Virus record (IMG/VR): IMGVR_UViG_3300046095_000122
Span: 1-26,407 of that record
DNA length: 26,407 nucleotides
Origin: a virus
Reading direction: 5' to 3' (one strand)
Shown: positions 1 to 8,226 of the stretch, in pieces
How positions within the stretch are numbered: the first letter of the stretch is position 1
Layout: every line of letters begins with the position of its first letter
Program-made: the position numbers and the translations under genes
Notes under the pieces: model-generated
The model's database searches: none
What the model saw: the letters and a program-made list of their open reading frames with translations, nothing else
Told to the model about the DNA's origin: nothing

Positions 1-2
1 CA

Positions 3-1172
3 GGCACTCCATTACGTATTGATTCAATAAATGGTAATAATGTCCTATCAAATACAAAATTTGCAATTGGAACAGGTGGCCAATATGGTACACAAACAAA
101 CAAGAAATTTTTAGATATAGATTTTAACGGATACAATAATTATACACAAGCAAGAATAAGAAGTTGGGATGAAAATGGGAGTACAGGATATGGCAGTTTA
201 TATTTTTACACTAATGGAACAGCAGGAACAGATGCAACCACATTAGCATTGCAATTAAATTACAATGGTGCAGCAACATTTGCAAGTTCGGTTTTAGCGG
301 CAGGAGAAATAAAAGTAAAAGTACCGGGAAATTACGGTGGATTTGTAGCTGATAATAGCAGTTCGTCAACAATTGGAGGCGGATTTTATTCAATTCAATC
401 ATTTGGAAGTGCGAGAGGATTATTTGCGGTTGCAGGTGCTATTTCAGGAACAACAGACAATAATGTTGGTATTTTTGCTGAGGGTGGCAGCGGTATGGGT
501 GCTATTAAAATTTTTGTAAACGGGAGCGGAACAGCAAGGCATATTTTTGCATCAAGTGGATATGTTGGTATCAATCAATTATCACCTGCGTGTTATTTAG
601 ATATTAATTTGGGTGGTGGCGGATCAAATGGATTGCCCGCAATTAAAATTGCCGGTACAGGTAATTACGATTCATTTGAAATGGGAATTTTCGGAAGTTA
701 TGATGCAATGATTCGAACATACGGAAATGATATTAGATATTATGCAGGACATTGGAGGTCAATGGGAGCTGTTGCGTCAGAAAACCATTCGCATTTTTGG
801 TTTACAAGTAAGGCAGGAAGTTCAGATTGGAGTACAATTAAAATGACGTTGGATCATAACGCAAATTTGACCGTGTTAGGTAGTGTTTATGCAACAGCAT
901 TTTATGAATCATCAGATATGCGTTTGAAAACATTAATTGATGCATCAGCGCAGGTTTCAGGAATTGAAAATTTAGAGGCCAAATTGTACGAAAAGAATGG
1001 CAAAATTGAATTTGGATATTTTGCGCAGGATGCCGAAAAATTAATGCCATATGCAGTTGAAAAAAATTCAGACGGATTTTTAAATTTATCATATCGTGAA
1101 GTTCACACGGCTAAAATTGCGCGATTAGAAAAAAGGGTTGCAGAATTAGAGAAACAATTAAACCTGAATTAA
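3..1172 (+). CDS. Tail fibre / tail protein with C-terminal S74 chaperone domain (5' partial)
   Basis: The reading frame is open from base 3, so the gene begins before the window. The visible part is rich in Gly, Ser, Asn and Thr with beta-type repeats, as in phage fibre shafts. The last 90 or so residues look like the intramolecular chaperone (peptidase S74) domain of endosialidases and fibres: a SSDMRLK motif near base 909 supplies the Ser-Asp/Lys region where these domains self-cleave, followed by GYFAQDAEKLMP and a closing leucine-rich coiled coil (IARLEKRVAELEKQL). In this family the domain drives trimerisation of the fibre and then cuts itself off. The protein probably contacts the host surface. 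The receptor-binding part cannot be judged because the N-terminus is missing. A position upstream of the tail-tube genes is unusual for a fibre, but the left neighbour is unseen. Confidence 0.85.
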   Translation, partial: GTPLRIDSINGNNVLSNTKFAIGTGGQYGTQTNKKFLDIDFNGYNNYTQARIRSWDENGSTGYGSLYFYTNGTAGTDATTLALQLNYNGAATFASSVLAAGEIKVKVPGNYGGFVADNSSSSTIGGGFYSIQSFGSARGLFAVAGAISGTTDNNVGIFAEGGSGMGAIKIFVNGSGTARHIFASSGYVGINQLSPACYLDINLGGGGSNGLPAIKIAGTGNYDSFEMGIFGSYDAMIRTYGNDIRYYAGHWRSMGAVASENHSHFWFTSKAGSSDWSTIKMTLDHNANLTVLGSVYATAFYESSDMRLKTLIDASAQVSGIENLEAKLYEKNGKIEFGYFAQDAEKLMPYAVEKNSDGFLNLSYREVHTAKIARLEKRVAELEKQLNLN

Positions 1173-1173
1173 T

Positions 1174-1617
1174 ATGCAATGGACATCAGTCGCATCAAAT
1201 CAAACGTGTTCTTGGGATAGCTTAATAAATGCCTGCAATAATGGATATTTTCTGCAATTATTACCGATGCCACCATCAGGTGTTCCGGCAAGCCGTTGCG
1301 TAAGAAAGGAATTGATTCAATCCTATATTGAAATTCAATCAGCACCATTGTCAGGTGTGCCAAACAATGAATTGGTGGTCAAAAGTCAATTAGTGGCAAT
1401 TCAATACACATATTATCAATTAAATGCGTGTAATGGAGGCGCAGCGGCTTGGACACGTATTGCACCAACATTAGGATATGGCCAAAGATATATTTTACCA
1501 AGTTCAACACCGGTTTATTATTGGTATAATGGAATTTCACAAGGGCCACAAACAAACATTCCATCAGGTTACAACGGATCAATTCAAATTGTAAGTGGTG
1601 CAACGTATTGCCCATAA
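1174..1617 (+). CDS. Unknown cysteine-containing tail-region protein
   Basis: This 147-residue protein starts one base after the fibre stop codon, so it is probably translated from the same message. It has several cysteines, including one two residues before the C-terminus, and the phrase SGVP occurs twice, around residues 36 and 60. There is no signal peptide or membrane segment, and I recognise no family. The aromatic- and Gly/Pro-rich C-terminal half would suit a small extracellular beta protein. Its place behind the fibre gene suggests a fibre accessory or adhesin subunit, but that rests on position only. Confidence 0.6.
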   Translation: MQWTSVASNQTCSWDSLINACNNGYFLQLLPMPPSGVPASRCVRKELIQSYIEIQSAPLSGVPNNELVVKSQLVAIQYTYYQLNACNGGAAAWTRIAPTLGYGQRYILPSSTPVYYWYNGISQGPQTNIPSGYNGSIQIVSGATYCP

Positions 1618-1621
1618 TCAG

Positions 1622-1629
1622 TATATTTG
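1622..1629 (+). promoter_or_regulatory. Bacteroidota-type -7 promoter box
   Basis: TATATTTG fits TAnnTTTG exactly, just after the stop codon at 1617. The next credible start codon is at 1657, which leaves an A-rich leader of about 25 bases. A good -33 TTTG at the usual distance is not visible. Confidence 0.55.
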
Positions 1630-1656
1630 CATATTAAACAACCAAATCAACATAAA

Positions 1657-2052
1657 ATGAAAAAGAAGTACGCAGAAATCATTGTTTTGTCGCACGTTTT
1701 AAGACAATTTGCCGGAGATCAAAAGACAAAGGCACAAAAGAAATTGGCTAAAATCAACGAGAAATTGAAGCCATATTTGGATAAATACGAGGAACAGGCT
1801 GAGGAATACCGATTGGACAATGCATCAGTTGATAAGGATGGCAATCTAATTTTGAAAGAAAATGGAGGGTATTCGTACACAAAAGATGGATTGAAAAAAT
1901 TGACTGAGAAATCAAAAGCATTAAATTTGACTGAGGTTGATTTTGAATTAATTAAGGTAATCAATTCGGAGGGATTAGAAGAATTTGGATTCTTAAAAGA
2001 TTGGGTTGAGGGTATTGAGTTCACAAATATTGACGAGGAAATAGAATTATAA
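1657..2052 (+). CDS. Unknown protein with predicted coiled coil
   Basis: The protein has about 131 residues. The ATG at 1657 is preferred over an in-frame ATG at 1627 because 1627 overlaps the TAnnTTTG box, while 1657 follows an A-rich leader typical of Bacteroidota translation starts. Residues 20-50 are Lys/Glu-rich and helical (KAQKKLAKINEKL), and the C-terminus is strongly acidic (FTNIDEEIEL). I recall similar short proteins between head and tail genes in Bacteroidota phages, but I cannot name a family or role. It lies 3 bases upstream of the next gene and is probably co-transcribed with it. Confidence 0.6.
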   Translation: MKKKYAEIIVLSHVLRQFAGDQKTKAQKKLAKINEKLKPYLDKYEEQAEEYRLDNASVDKDGNLILKENGGYSYTKDGLKKLTEKSKALNLTEVDFELIKVINSEGLEEFGFLKDWVEGIEFTNIDEEIEL

Positions 2053-2055
2053 AAT

Positions 2056-2391
2056 ATGAAAACAATCGAACCGGTTTCAATTTGGGATAATGGATCAGTA
2101 AAGCAGGCGGCCATTTTAGATGCATTTGCAATGAATGTTTCATTAGGCAAATCAGCCACATTTTATTATACATTATATTCAGAAAATATTGATAAAAGTA
2201 TAAATAATCAGTTGGCATCAGGAAATTTAATTATGCAAGGAGAAGCATATGAGCAATGGACAATTGATTCTTACGCTTGGGATTGGGTTGCAGAGCAATT
2301 AAATTTGACAATCACAGGCGATTACGTTCCACCTGTGCCACCGGAACCAACATTGGCACGTGAACCTGAAATTGAATCACCTGCGGTTTAA
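2056..2391 (+). CDS. Unknown tail-region protein with Pro/Glu-rich C-terminus
   Basis: This 111-residue protein begins MKTIEPVSIWDNG and ends in a proline- and glutamate-rich, probably disordered tail (PPVPPEPTLAREPE). It overlaps the start of the next gene by one base in a TAATG arrangement, so the two are probably translationally coupled. Its place next to the tail-tube genes suggests a neck, tail-completion or virion-associated protein. Nothing in the sequence settles that. Confidence 0.6.
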   Translation: MKTIEPVSIWDNGSVKQAAILDAFAMNVSLGKSATFYYTLYSENIDKSINNQLASGNLIMQGEAYEQWTIDSYAWDWVAEQLNLTITGDYVPPVPPEPTLAREPEIESPAV

Positions 2392-2840
2392 TGGCATTAG
2401 TAAACGGCACAAATGTTGTTTTGTATGAAGGCGATGTGGCATTAGGACATTCCAAATCAGCCACGATGTCTTTACAAATGGATATGGCCGAATTTACCAA
2501 CAAAGATTCGCAAGGTTGGAAAGAGGTGTTGGCCGGTAAGCGATCGGCATCATTCACGGCTGAGGGGTTGATTGATTATTCTGATTCAGTTAATTACAAT
2601 CAATTTGTTGAAAGAATAATTACACGTGCACATGTTCAGTGGGTATTCCAAACGGCCGGGATGTTTTATTATGGTTTAGGGTATATCCAAAACGTTGAGC
2701 AGGTCAGTCAAATGGAAAACGTTTCAACGTATTCGGTTGATTTTAAGATTTCGGGCCGTATTTATACCGATGCACGTTTGATATGGAATCAAGTATTCAC
2801 GAATTGGGAAAACTTAAATATTCAATGGCAAAATCTATAA
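2391..2840 (+). CDS. Tail-tube-like protein, paralog 1
   Basis: This 149-residue protein is related along its length to the product of the next gene. Both have NGTN near the N-terminus, then a TMSL/TLSI strand, KDSxGWxE, GxRS and (D/E)GL(I/V)(D/N)Y in the same order. This pattern resembles major tail (tube) proteins of the TP901-1 type, beta-sandwich subunits that stack as rings around the DNA channel. This copy has a longer C-terminus rich in Trp and Asn (WENLNIQWQNL). It could be a minor tube subunit, a tail terminator or an initiator ring. The family call is by eye; the paralogy is clear. Confidence 0.7.
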   Translation: MALVNGTNVVLYEGDVALGHSKSATMSLQMDMAEFTNKDSQGWKEVLAGKRSASFTAEGLIDYSDSVNYNQFVERIITRAHVQWVFQTAGMFYYGLGYIQNVEQVSQMENVSTYSVDFKISGRIYTDARLIWNQVFTNWENLNIQWQNL

Positions 2841-2851
2841 TTGATTTTGAA

Positions 2852-2859
2852 TATATTTG
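2852..2859 (+). promoter_or_regulatory. Bacteroidota-type -7 promoter box for the tail-tube gene
   Basis: TATATTTG followed by C matches TAnnTTTG exactly. It lies in the short gap between the two tail-tube paralogs, 33 bases before the second ATG. With the terminator at 3327-3356 it would give the second paralog its own short message, which suits an abundant structural protein. Confidence 0.6.
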
Positions 2860-2892
2860 CATAAAATAAGAGCATAAAAATTAAACAAAAAT

Positions 2893-3303
2893 ATGGCAAC
2901 ATCGGGAGTATTTAACGGCACGAACCTATTAATCAAAGTTGAAGGTACGGCCATTGCACACACGACATCATGCACATTGTCTATTTCACAAGACATTGCA
3001 GATGCAACAACAAAGGATTCAGGCGGTTGGTCTGAGGGAATCAGCGGTTTACGTTCAGGTGAAATTTCATTTGATGGTTTAGTAAACTACGCATCGGCTG
3101 CAAATGCTGAGGAATTAGTTGATTTCGTTTTAAATCGTACAATCATCACGTGTGTATTCGGTACGGCTGCATCAGGTGACACGGTTTACACGGCTGAGGG
3201 TTACATCGCATCAATTGAGCAATCAGCGGAAATGGAAGCGGCGGTTACATTCTCAGGTTCAATCACATTGACAGGGGCAATCGTTAAGTCAACAAACGTA
3301 TAA
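2893..3303 (+). CDS. Major tail (tube) protein, paralog 2
   Basis: This 136-residue protein is Thr/Ser/Ala/Gly-rich with alternating beta pattern and no membrane segment, fitting a TP901-1-like major tail protein. It shares NGTN, KDSGGW, GLRS and DGLVNY with the gene before it. Three things suggest it is the abundant tube subunit: it has its own promoter box, its own terminator, and many CGT and GGT codons compared with neighbouring tail genes. It would polymerise around the tape measure encoded at 4116-6269. The tail-tube assignment is fairly secure; the exact family was not tested. Confidence 0.8.
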   Translation: MATSGVFNGTNLLIKVEGTAIAHTTSCTLSISQDIADATTKDSGGWSEGISGLRSGEISFDGLVNYASAANAEELVDFVLNRTIITCVFGTAASGDTVYTAEGYIASIEQSAEMEAAVTFSGSITLTGAIVKSTNV

Positions 3304-3326
3304 TTTGTTGATTGCTAAAATATAAT

Positions 3327-3356
3327 CCCGGCATCAGCAAAATGGTGCCGGGTTTT
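3327..3356 (+). terminator. Rho-independent terminator after the major tail protein
   Basis: CCCGGCATC (3327-3335) pairs with GGTGCCGGG (3344-3352), with one G-T wobble, around loop AGCAAAAT, followed by TTTT. It lies 23 bases after the stop codon of the tail-tube gene. Confidence 0.8.
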
Positions 3357-3382
3357 AAAGTTTAAACACCTAATCAAACACA

Positions 3383-3772
3383 ATGGAAAATCGCAAACGT
3401 GGTTATTGTCAATTAAACATTGGCGGTAAGGATCGCACACTACATTTCAGCATGAATTTTTGGGTTGCATTTGAGGATGCAAGCGGACACAAAATTTCAG
3501 AAATCGACAAAGTCTTTTCATCGGGGATTTCATTAAACACAATGCGTGCATTAGTATATGCAGGGATTTTGGCATATGATCAAGAAAACGGAAATCCTAT
3601 TGATTACAATGTATTTCAGGTAGGATCGTGGATGGAGGATATGACACCTGATTCATTGACATTATTGGTGAACACCTTAATGGAATCAAGAATTTTAGGG
3701 AATGACCTGAATGCCGGTGTTCGTAGAAACGTTGAAAAATCGACAAAAAACCCAAAGCAGATCAACCCCTAA
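3383..3772 (+). CDS. Tail assembly chaperone (gpG-like)
   Basis: This 129-residue protein sits between the tail-tube gene and the tape measure, the classic place of the G/GT chaperones. It opens KRGYCQLNIGGKDRTLHFSMNFW, then has helical stretches up to about residue 115. A slippery heptamer A AAA AAC lies in phase near its 3' end (3745-3751), where -1 slippage joins this frame to the downstream ORF. In lambda-like phages the short form and the frameshifted long form bind the tape measure and recruit tube subunits; they are not part of the virion. The role follows from position, size and frameshift site. Confidence 0.85.
   Translation: MENRKRGYCQLNIGGKDRTLHFSMNFWVAFEDASGHKISEIDKVFSSGISLNTMRALVYAGILAYDQENGNPIDYNVFQVGSWMEDMTPDSLTLLVNTLMESRILGNDLNAGVRRNVEKSTKNPKQINP
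3745..3751 (+). other. Programmed -1 frameshift site A AAA AAC
   Basis: The heptamer lies in the X XXY YYZ phase of the upstream frame (acA AAA AAC cca), six codons before its stop. After slipping back one base, translation continues from 3751 as PKADQPLTWDR directly into the frame of the ORF at 3784 without a stop. A weak downstream pairing (CCC at 3751 with GGG near 3776) is possible, but no strong pseudoknot is obvious. Confidence 0.85.
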
Positions 3773-3783
3773 CGTGGGACAGA

Positions 3784-4089
3784 ATGCTTGATTTTTATAT
3801 CGGTCAGGCAGGTATTCCACCGGATCAGTTTTGGCGAAACACTTGGAAAGAAAATGCGTTGTTGGGGGAGAGTTGGAGTGTTAATGTCAATTTGAATTGG
3901 GAAATGACACGATTTATTTCCACCATGATTGTAAATTCGAATGCCACCAAAAAATCACAAATAATTTCACCTGATAAATTATTCCCGTTGCCACAGGATG
4001 TGTATTTGGAGAAAGGCAAACCGAAATCAACACCGGAACAATTCGAGGCATTTTTAAAACAAATTGAAAAAAGTCAATCTAAATTATAG
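3784..4089 (+). CDS. Tail assembly chaperone, frameshifted extension (gpT-like)
   Basis: This is the T part of the chaperone pair. The ATG at 3784 gives 101 residues, but the frame is open upstream to 3751, where the slippery site feeds into it. It is probably made mainly as a fusion: 123 residues of the upstream gene plus 112 from here, about 235 in all. The segment is rich in Trp and aromatics (MLDFYIGQAGIPPDQFW) and ends in a charged helix. Independent initiation at 3784 cannot be excluded. Its stop codon lies inside a terminator hairpin, and the tape measure follows 26 bases later. Confidence 0.8.
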   Translation: MLDFYIGQAGIPPDQFWRNTWKENALLGESWSVNVNLNWEMTRFISTMIVNSNATKKSQIISPDKLFPLPQDVYLEKGKPKSTPEQFEAFLKQIEKSQSKL

Positions 4090-4104
4090 GTTGGCTTTTT
4101 TTTT
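4072..4104 (+). terminator. Terminator overlapping the end of the chaperone ORF
   Basis: AGTCAATCT (4072-4080) pairs with AGGTTGGCT (4088-4096), 9 pairs including G-T wobbles, around loop AAATTAT, and is followed by a run of nine T. The stem includes the TAG stop at 4087-4089. A TAnnTTTA-like box (4104-4111) follows just before the tape-measure ATG, too close to serve it with a normal leader. Confidence 0.65.
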
Positions 4105-4115
4105 AACTTTACATT

Positions 4116-6269
4116 ATGGCAGAGGAACTAAAAGTACGAATAACCGGTGATTCCACCGATTTGAATTCAGCATTATCAGATGCACAGAAATCATTAGTCG
4201 CATTTTCTAAACAAGCGGCTGATATTGGCAAAACAATGTCAACATTTGTGACGGCCCCATTGTTGGCAGCCGGGACGGCATCAGTAAAGATGGCATCTGA
4301 TTTTAATGAATCAATGAATAAAGTTGATGTTGCTTTCAAATCATCATCACAATTGGTGAAAGATTTTGCAAAAACATCATTGACATCATTTGGTATTGCT
4401 GAGGGTACGGCATTGGATATGGCATCATTATTTGGTGACATGGCAACATCAATGGGATTAGGTGTTGGTGAGGCTGCAAAATTATCCACATCATTAGTTG
4501 GCTTAGCCGGTGATTTATCCTCTTTTAAAAACATAAATATAAAGGAAGCCACAACGGCATTGAACGGAATTTTTACAGGCGAAACCGAATCATTGAAGCG
4601 GTTAGGCATTGTGATGACCGAAGCCAATGTAAAAGCATATGCATTGTCACAAGGGATGACAAAGCAATATGATACAATGACACAGGCTGAAAAAGTGTTG
4701 TTGCGTTATAATTATGTGATGTCAGCCACCAAAAATGCACAAGGTGATTTTGCAAGAACTAATGATGGAGCCGCAAACCAAATGCGTATGTTTGGCGAAG
4801 GCATGAAACAATTAAGTGCTCAAATGGGACAGATAATGTTGCCTGCGGTCACATCAATTGTGAGTTCATTAAATGAAATGATTGCAGGGTTTTCAAATTC
4901 AAGTGAAGGCACAAAAACATTTATTGTCGCATTGGCAGGAATTGCAACAGCAACAGGCCCATTGTTGTTTTTAGTAGGTACAATTGTTCCAAAAGTCATT
5001 GAAGGTTTTAATTTAATGACAGCGGCAGCCGTTAAATTTAATTTAACATTAAAAACAGCCGGTGGAATTGCTGCATTAGCAACCATGATGGGAATCGCTG
5101 CGAAATCTGCATATGATTATGCAAAAGCATTAAAACCTGATAATAAGCTAACAGAACAAGAGCAAAAAGATGCAAATGCTATTCGTGAAAAAAATAAGCA
5201 GATTTATGCATCCATAGAATTACTTAAAAAGCAAAAATCAGCAGCACAGGCACCTGTTACAGGTATGAATGCCGCACAGGGGGTGTCGGTTGGGGCAATT
5301 GATGCACAGATTGCACAACAAGTAAAACAATTACAACAAAACAGGGCATTATTATCAAAACTAGATAAAGAATCGAAAGCAACAGGGGGTGATAATGGTG
5401 CAAATTTAGGATTAGGTGCTATTGGTGAAGGTGGCGGTAAGGCTAAAAAATTAAGTGATGATGTATTAGGCATCAGAAATTCAATGATCTCATTGAATAA
5501 AGAGGTGGACAAATCTAAAATTGAATTAATGGATTTGTTCAAATTCTTTAATGCAATGAAATTGGGTGGGATACAAGATGCCATAAAAAATGTAAGTTTT
5601 CAGGGGTTTGAAGGTTTAGAAGGCAAAGTCAAATCACCTTTGGCGGTAATGGATGCCGCAATAACAACATCAGTTCAAACACAACAGGCACAATTAGATA
5701 TATTAGCTGAAAAATACAATAGTATTATGGCAGTTGGTCAAATGGTGGCCGATCAAACAGGGCAGGCATTTACAGCATTAGGTGATTCAATTATCCAATC
5801 AATGGGATTGGCATCGACCGGATTTGAAGGTTTTGCACAGGTAATGTTGCAAACATTGGTAAAATTAGGATCAATGATTATTCAGCAAATAATCATGAAT
5901 CAGGCATCAGCAATGTCAAGTGCGATTGCAGGTGCAACACAATCGGGAGCAGCAACCGGGCCGGCAGCCATATTTACAACACCGGCATTTATTGCAACGG
6001 CAATTGGTGGTGTATTATCAGCATTTGCAGCGATTCCTAAATTTGCGGCGGGTGGTATCGTATCCGGCCCAACAATGGGTTTAATGGGTGAATATCCGGG
6101 TGCAAAATCAAATCCTGAGGTAATCGCACCATTGAGTAAATTGCAGGGAATGTTGGATCAAGGCAATGGCGTAGGCGGTGGCCCAATGACAGGCGAATTC
6201 GTGTTGAGAGGTCAGGATTTGGTGGTGGCATTACAAAGAGCAGAAAAGCAAAGAAATAGAATAGGATAA
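4116..6269 (+). CDS. Tail tape measure protein
   Basis: This is the largest protein of the window (717 residues) and directly follows the chaperone pair. It is Ala/Ser/Met-rich with long helices. Residues 1-255 match the usual N-terminal layout (DSTDLNSALSDAQKSL, then ADIGKTMSTFVTAPLLA). Hydrophobic segments lie around residues 268-298 and 310-335, and again around 600-640. The end carries the familiar AAGGIVSGPTMGLMGEYPG followed by NPEVIAPLSKL, seen at the C-terminus of many tape measures. It sets tail length and is ejected ahead of the DNA. No lysozyme or peptidase domain is evident. By the usual rule of about 1.5 angstrom per residue, the tail would be roughly 100 nm; that is an inference. 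Confidence 0.92.
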   Translation: MAEELKVRITGDSTDLNSALSDAQKSLVAFSKQAADIGKTMSTFVTAPLLAAGTASVKMASDFNESMNKVDVAFKSSSQLVKDFAKTSLTSFGIAEGTALDMASLFGDMATSMGLGVGEAAKLSTSLVGLAGDLSSFKNINIKEATTALNGIFTGETESLKRLGIVMTEANVKAYALSQGMTKQYDTMTQAEKVLLRYNYVMSATKNAQGDFARTNDGAANQMRMFGEGMKQLSAQMGQIMLPAVTSIVSSLNEMIAGFSNSSEGTKTFIVALAGIATATGPLLFLVGTIVPKVIEGFNLMTAAAVKFNLTLKTAGGIAALATMMGIAAKSAYDYAKALKPDNKLTEQEQKDANAIREKNKQIYASIELLKKQKSAAQAPVTGMNAAQGVSVGAIDAQIAQQVKQLQQNRALLSKLDKESKATGGDNGANLGLGAIGEGGGKAKKLSDDVLGIRNSMISLNKEVDKSKIELMDLFKFFNAMKLGGIQDAIKNVSFQGFEGLEGKVKSPLAVMDAAITTSVQTQQAQLDILAEKYNSIMAVGQMVADQTGQAFTALGDSIIQSMGLASTGFEGFAQVMLQTLVKLGSMIIQQIIMNQASAMSSAIAGATQSGAATGPAAIFTTPAFIATAIGGVLSAFAAIPKFAAGGIVSGPTMGLMGEYPGAKSNPEVIAPLSKLQGMLDQGNGVGGGPMTGEFVLRGQDLVVALQRAEKQRNRIG

Positions 6270-6271
6270 AT

Positions 6272-8203
6272 ATGGCATACGGTGTGAAATATCGTTTGGA
6301 ATTTGCTGATATTAAAGGCAACAAACGAAAAGTTGAGATTTTCAAAAACGGATATTCAGGTGCCGTTTTGCCAATGGTTGGTTCAGGTGAGCCGGTTGAA
6401 ATCGAATGGAAAGCAGAGGAAGATTTATATGAGCCATTGATTGGATCGTTGTGCACGTTGAATTTATTGGTGACAGATGATGTGACCTATGATGATTTTT
6501 ATTTGTACGATGAACGTGAATACAAAGTGGTTATTTATTACGAATCATCGGCCGGCAATTGGGCCACATATTGGTCAGGTTGGGTTGTAAACGATCTTTA
6601 TTCACAGGCATTGGTTTCCACACCATATTCATTGTCAATTACAGCCACAGACAATTTGGGGCAATTGGATGGATTTGATACGTGGATGCCTGCGGTTGGC
6701 ACAGATAATGCCACATTATGGCAATTCATGTGGAATGCATTGGCCAATTTATCTTTGGATTACGACATTTACATCAGCAATGATTTAAGAATCGCAACCG
6801 ATTCAGCATGGAAAAACGTGTTTGATCAGGTGACAATCAAAAAGGTCGGATTTTATCACGATTATTATATCATCAACGATGCAAAAATGACATTGCGTTC
6901 AATCCTTATGGGATTCAATTGCCGTTTATTTCAATCGTTTGGCCGTTGGTATATTGTGAATAATTCATCGTATGGTGATCAACGAATCATTGCAGGCATT
7001 CAGGCAGGCACATATGTTGGTTCCGGTATATTAACAGCCAAACAAGGATTTTTAAATGGCGGATCAGAGGACATCAAATATTGGATTTATAATGCATCAG
7101 GAGTGGCACAAACATCGGTGACAACAAATATGTTGAAAGTGGTGCCGACAAATATGCAACCAATTGGCCAAAACCTATTCAGAACACCACGCAGACCGGT
7201 CAAAAAATATCAGGAAATTGTGGACATTTCACAACAACAGGTTGATTTGAATCTGAATGCATCGTTTGAATTTGGGTACGAAAATTGGGATACGACATTC
7301 GGTGCCGTTGGAACATTTGAATCAAACGCATTTGCAGGCCGTAAGGCGATCAAATTCACAGGCACAAGTGCATTGGGAGTATATCAGACAAAATTGTTCA
7401 CCACAGGGGCAGGAAATGCCGTGAAAGGCAATCAATATCAGGTTTTGTTTTCGGTTAATATTGACAAAGGTGGAAGCGATAACAGATTGCCATGGTATTT
7501 GCGAATTGAATATGCACCGGGTGTTTACCAATATTGGAGTGAAACAAACAAAACGTGGGGAACATCACCGGGATCAATTGCGTGGAACACAACACAAGTT
7601 GTTGGAGCAGGAACATTTGAATCGTTTAAATTTACGGCAAAAGAGGCACCGGAACCCGGTCAAATTGAATTGGGATTTGCATTGCCATACATTGATGCAA
7701 CAGGATCGTATAATGGTGTGTATTTGGACAATTGTGCCGTACGTAATATTGACAAAGAACAAAACGTGTACAAAGAGGCATGGTTCATCAGGGAGCAATC
7801 AGGTACATTTGTGACATCCGATGTGATGGAGCACAAAGATGTGGTTCAGGCCGATGTTGATTCAATTGTATTTTCGGGTGCATTTACGGACAACAACGCA
7901 TTTAAACGTGCACAGGATGTCAATGGTTTGTTTTTAGAGCAGATAGTCACACAGCAAAGATTAAACGATTTTAGGCAATATTCCATGCAGTATGAAGGCG
8001 ATTTGTACAACATGGATGATTTTGGTGTAATGTCAATGGCCCACAAATTATGGATCAAATTTGACACATTAACCGAAACAGATTCGGCCATTGTTGATTC
8101 AATCCGTGTTCAATTAAAATCAAATATATACACCTGCCAATTCCATATCTCGAATAATTACACGGATGTGGCAAGCAATTACAGGGTATCATATCAGGAA
8201 TAA
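6272..8203 (+). CDS. Large tail-tip / baseplate protein with an inserted carbohydrate-binding-like domain
   Basis: This 643-residue protein starts 2 bases after the tape measure stop and fits a distal-tail or tail-associated protein. The N-terminal 230 residues are Tyr/Trp-rich and beta-like (WATYWSGWVVNDLY). Around residues 325-495 there is a separate module beginning NASFEFGYENWDTT and closing YNGVYLDNCAVRN, which has the look of a galactose-binding or CBM4/9-type jelly roll. The C-terminal part resembles tail hub sequences (QRLNDFRQYSMQYEGDLY, with a closing DSIRVQLKSNIYTCQFH). No catalytic motif is seen. It probably forms the tail tip and may bind cell-surface glycan through the inserted module. 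Confidence 0.7.
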   Translation: MAYGVKYRLEFADIKGNKRKVEIFKNGYSGAVLPMVGSGEPVEIEWKAEEDLYEPLIGSLCTLNLLVTDDVTYDDFYLYDEREYKVVIYYESSAGNWATYWSGWVVNDLYSQALVSTPYSLSITATDNLGQLDGFDTWMPAVGTDNATLWQFMWNALANLSLDYDIYISNDLRIATDSAWKNVFDQVTIKKVGFYHDYYIINDAKMTLRSILMGFNCRLFQSFGRWYIVNNSSYGDQRIIAGIQAGTYVGSGILTAKQGFLNGGSEDIKYWIYNASGVAQTSVTTNMLKVVPTNMQPIGQNLFRTPRRPVKKYQEIVDISQQQVDLNLNASFEFGYENWDTTFGAVGTFESNAFAGRKAIKFTGTSALGVYQTKLFTTGAGNAVKGNQYQVLFSVNIDKGGSDNRLPWYLRIEYAPGVYQYWSETNKTWGTSPGSIAWNTTQVVGAGTFESFKFTAKEAPEPGQIELGFALPYIDATGSYNGVYLDNCAVRNIDKEQNVYKEAWFIREQSGTFVTSDVMEHKDVVQADVDSIVFSGAFTDNNAFKRAQDVNGLFLEQIVTQQRLNDFRQYSMQYEGDLYNMDDFGVMSMAHKLWIKFDTLTETDSAIVDSIRVQLKSNIYTCQFHISNNYTDVASNYRVSYQE

Positions 8204-8214
8204 TTTGTTTTTCA

Positions 8215-8222
8215 TAGGTTTG
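8215..8222 (+). promoter_or_regulatory. TAnnTTTG box ahead of an intergenic structured RNA
   Basis: TAGGTTTG fits the box exactly, 12 bases after the tail-tip stop codon. The first strong hairpin of the gap begins 7 bases after it, so a transcript from here would start just at that hairpin. Confidence 0.4.
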
Positions 8223-8226
8223 GTAG

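Noticed and set aside
1719-2159. Minus-strand ORF of 146 codons across two tail-region genes
   Set aside because: It crosses the junction of two + strand genes, is Ser/Phe/Asn-rich without motif and has no upstream signals.
4109-4627. Long minus-strand ORF opposite the tape measure gene (172 codons)
   Set aside because: It is antisense to a clear tape measure gene, has low-complexity Asn/Ala/Ser composition, and no protein motif or leader. It is a shadow of the + strand codon bias.
7461-7814. Overlapping + strand ORF of 117 codons in the tail-tip gene
   Set aside because: Unlike the nested HNH, its translation shows no domain; it is rich in His, Cys, Arg and Gln as expected from an out-of-frame reading.
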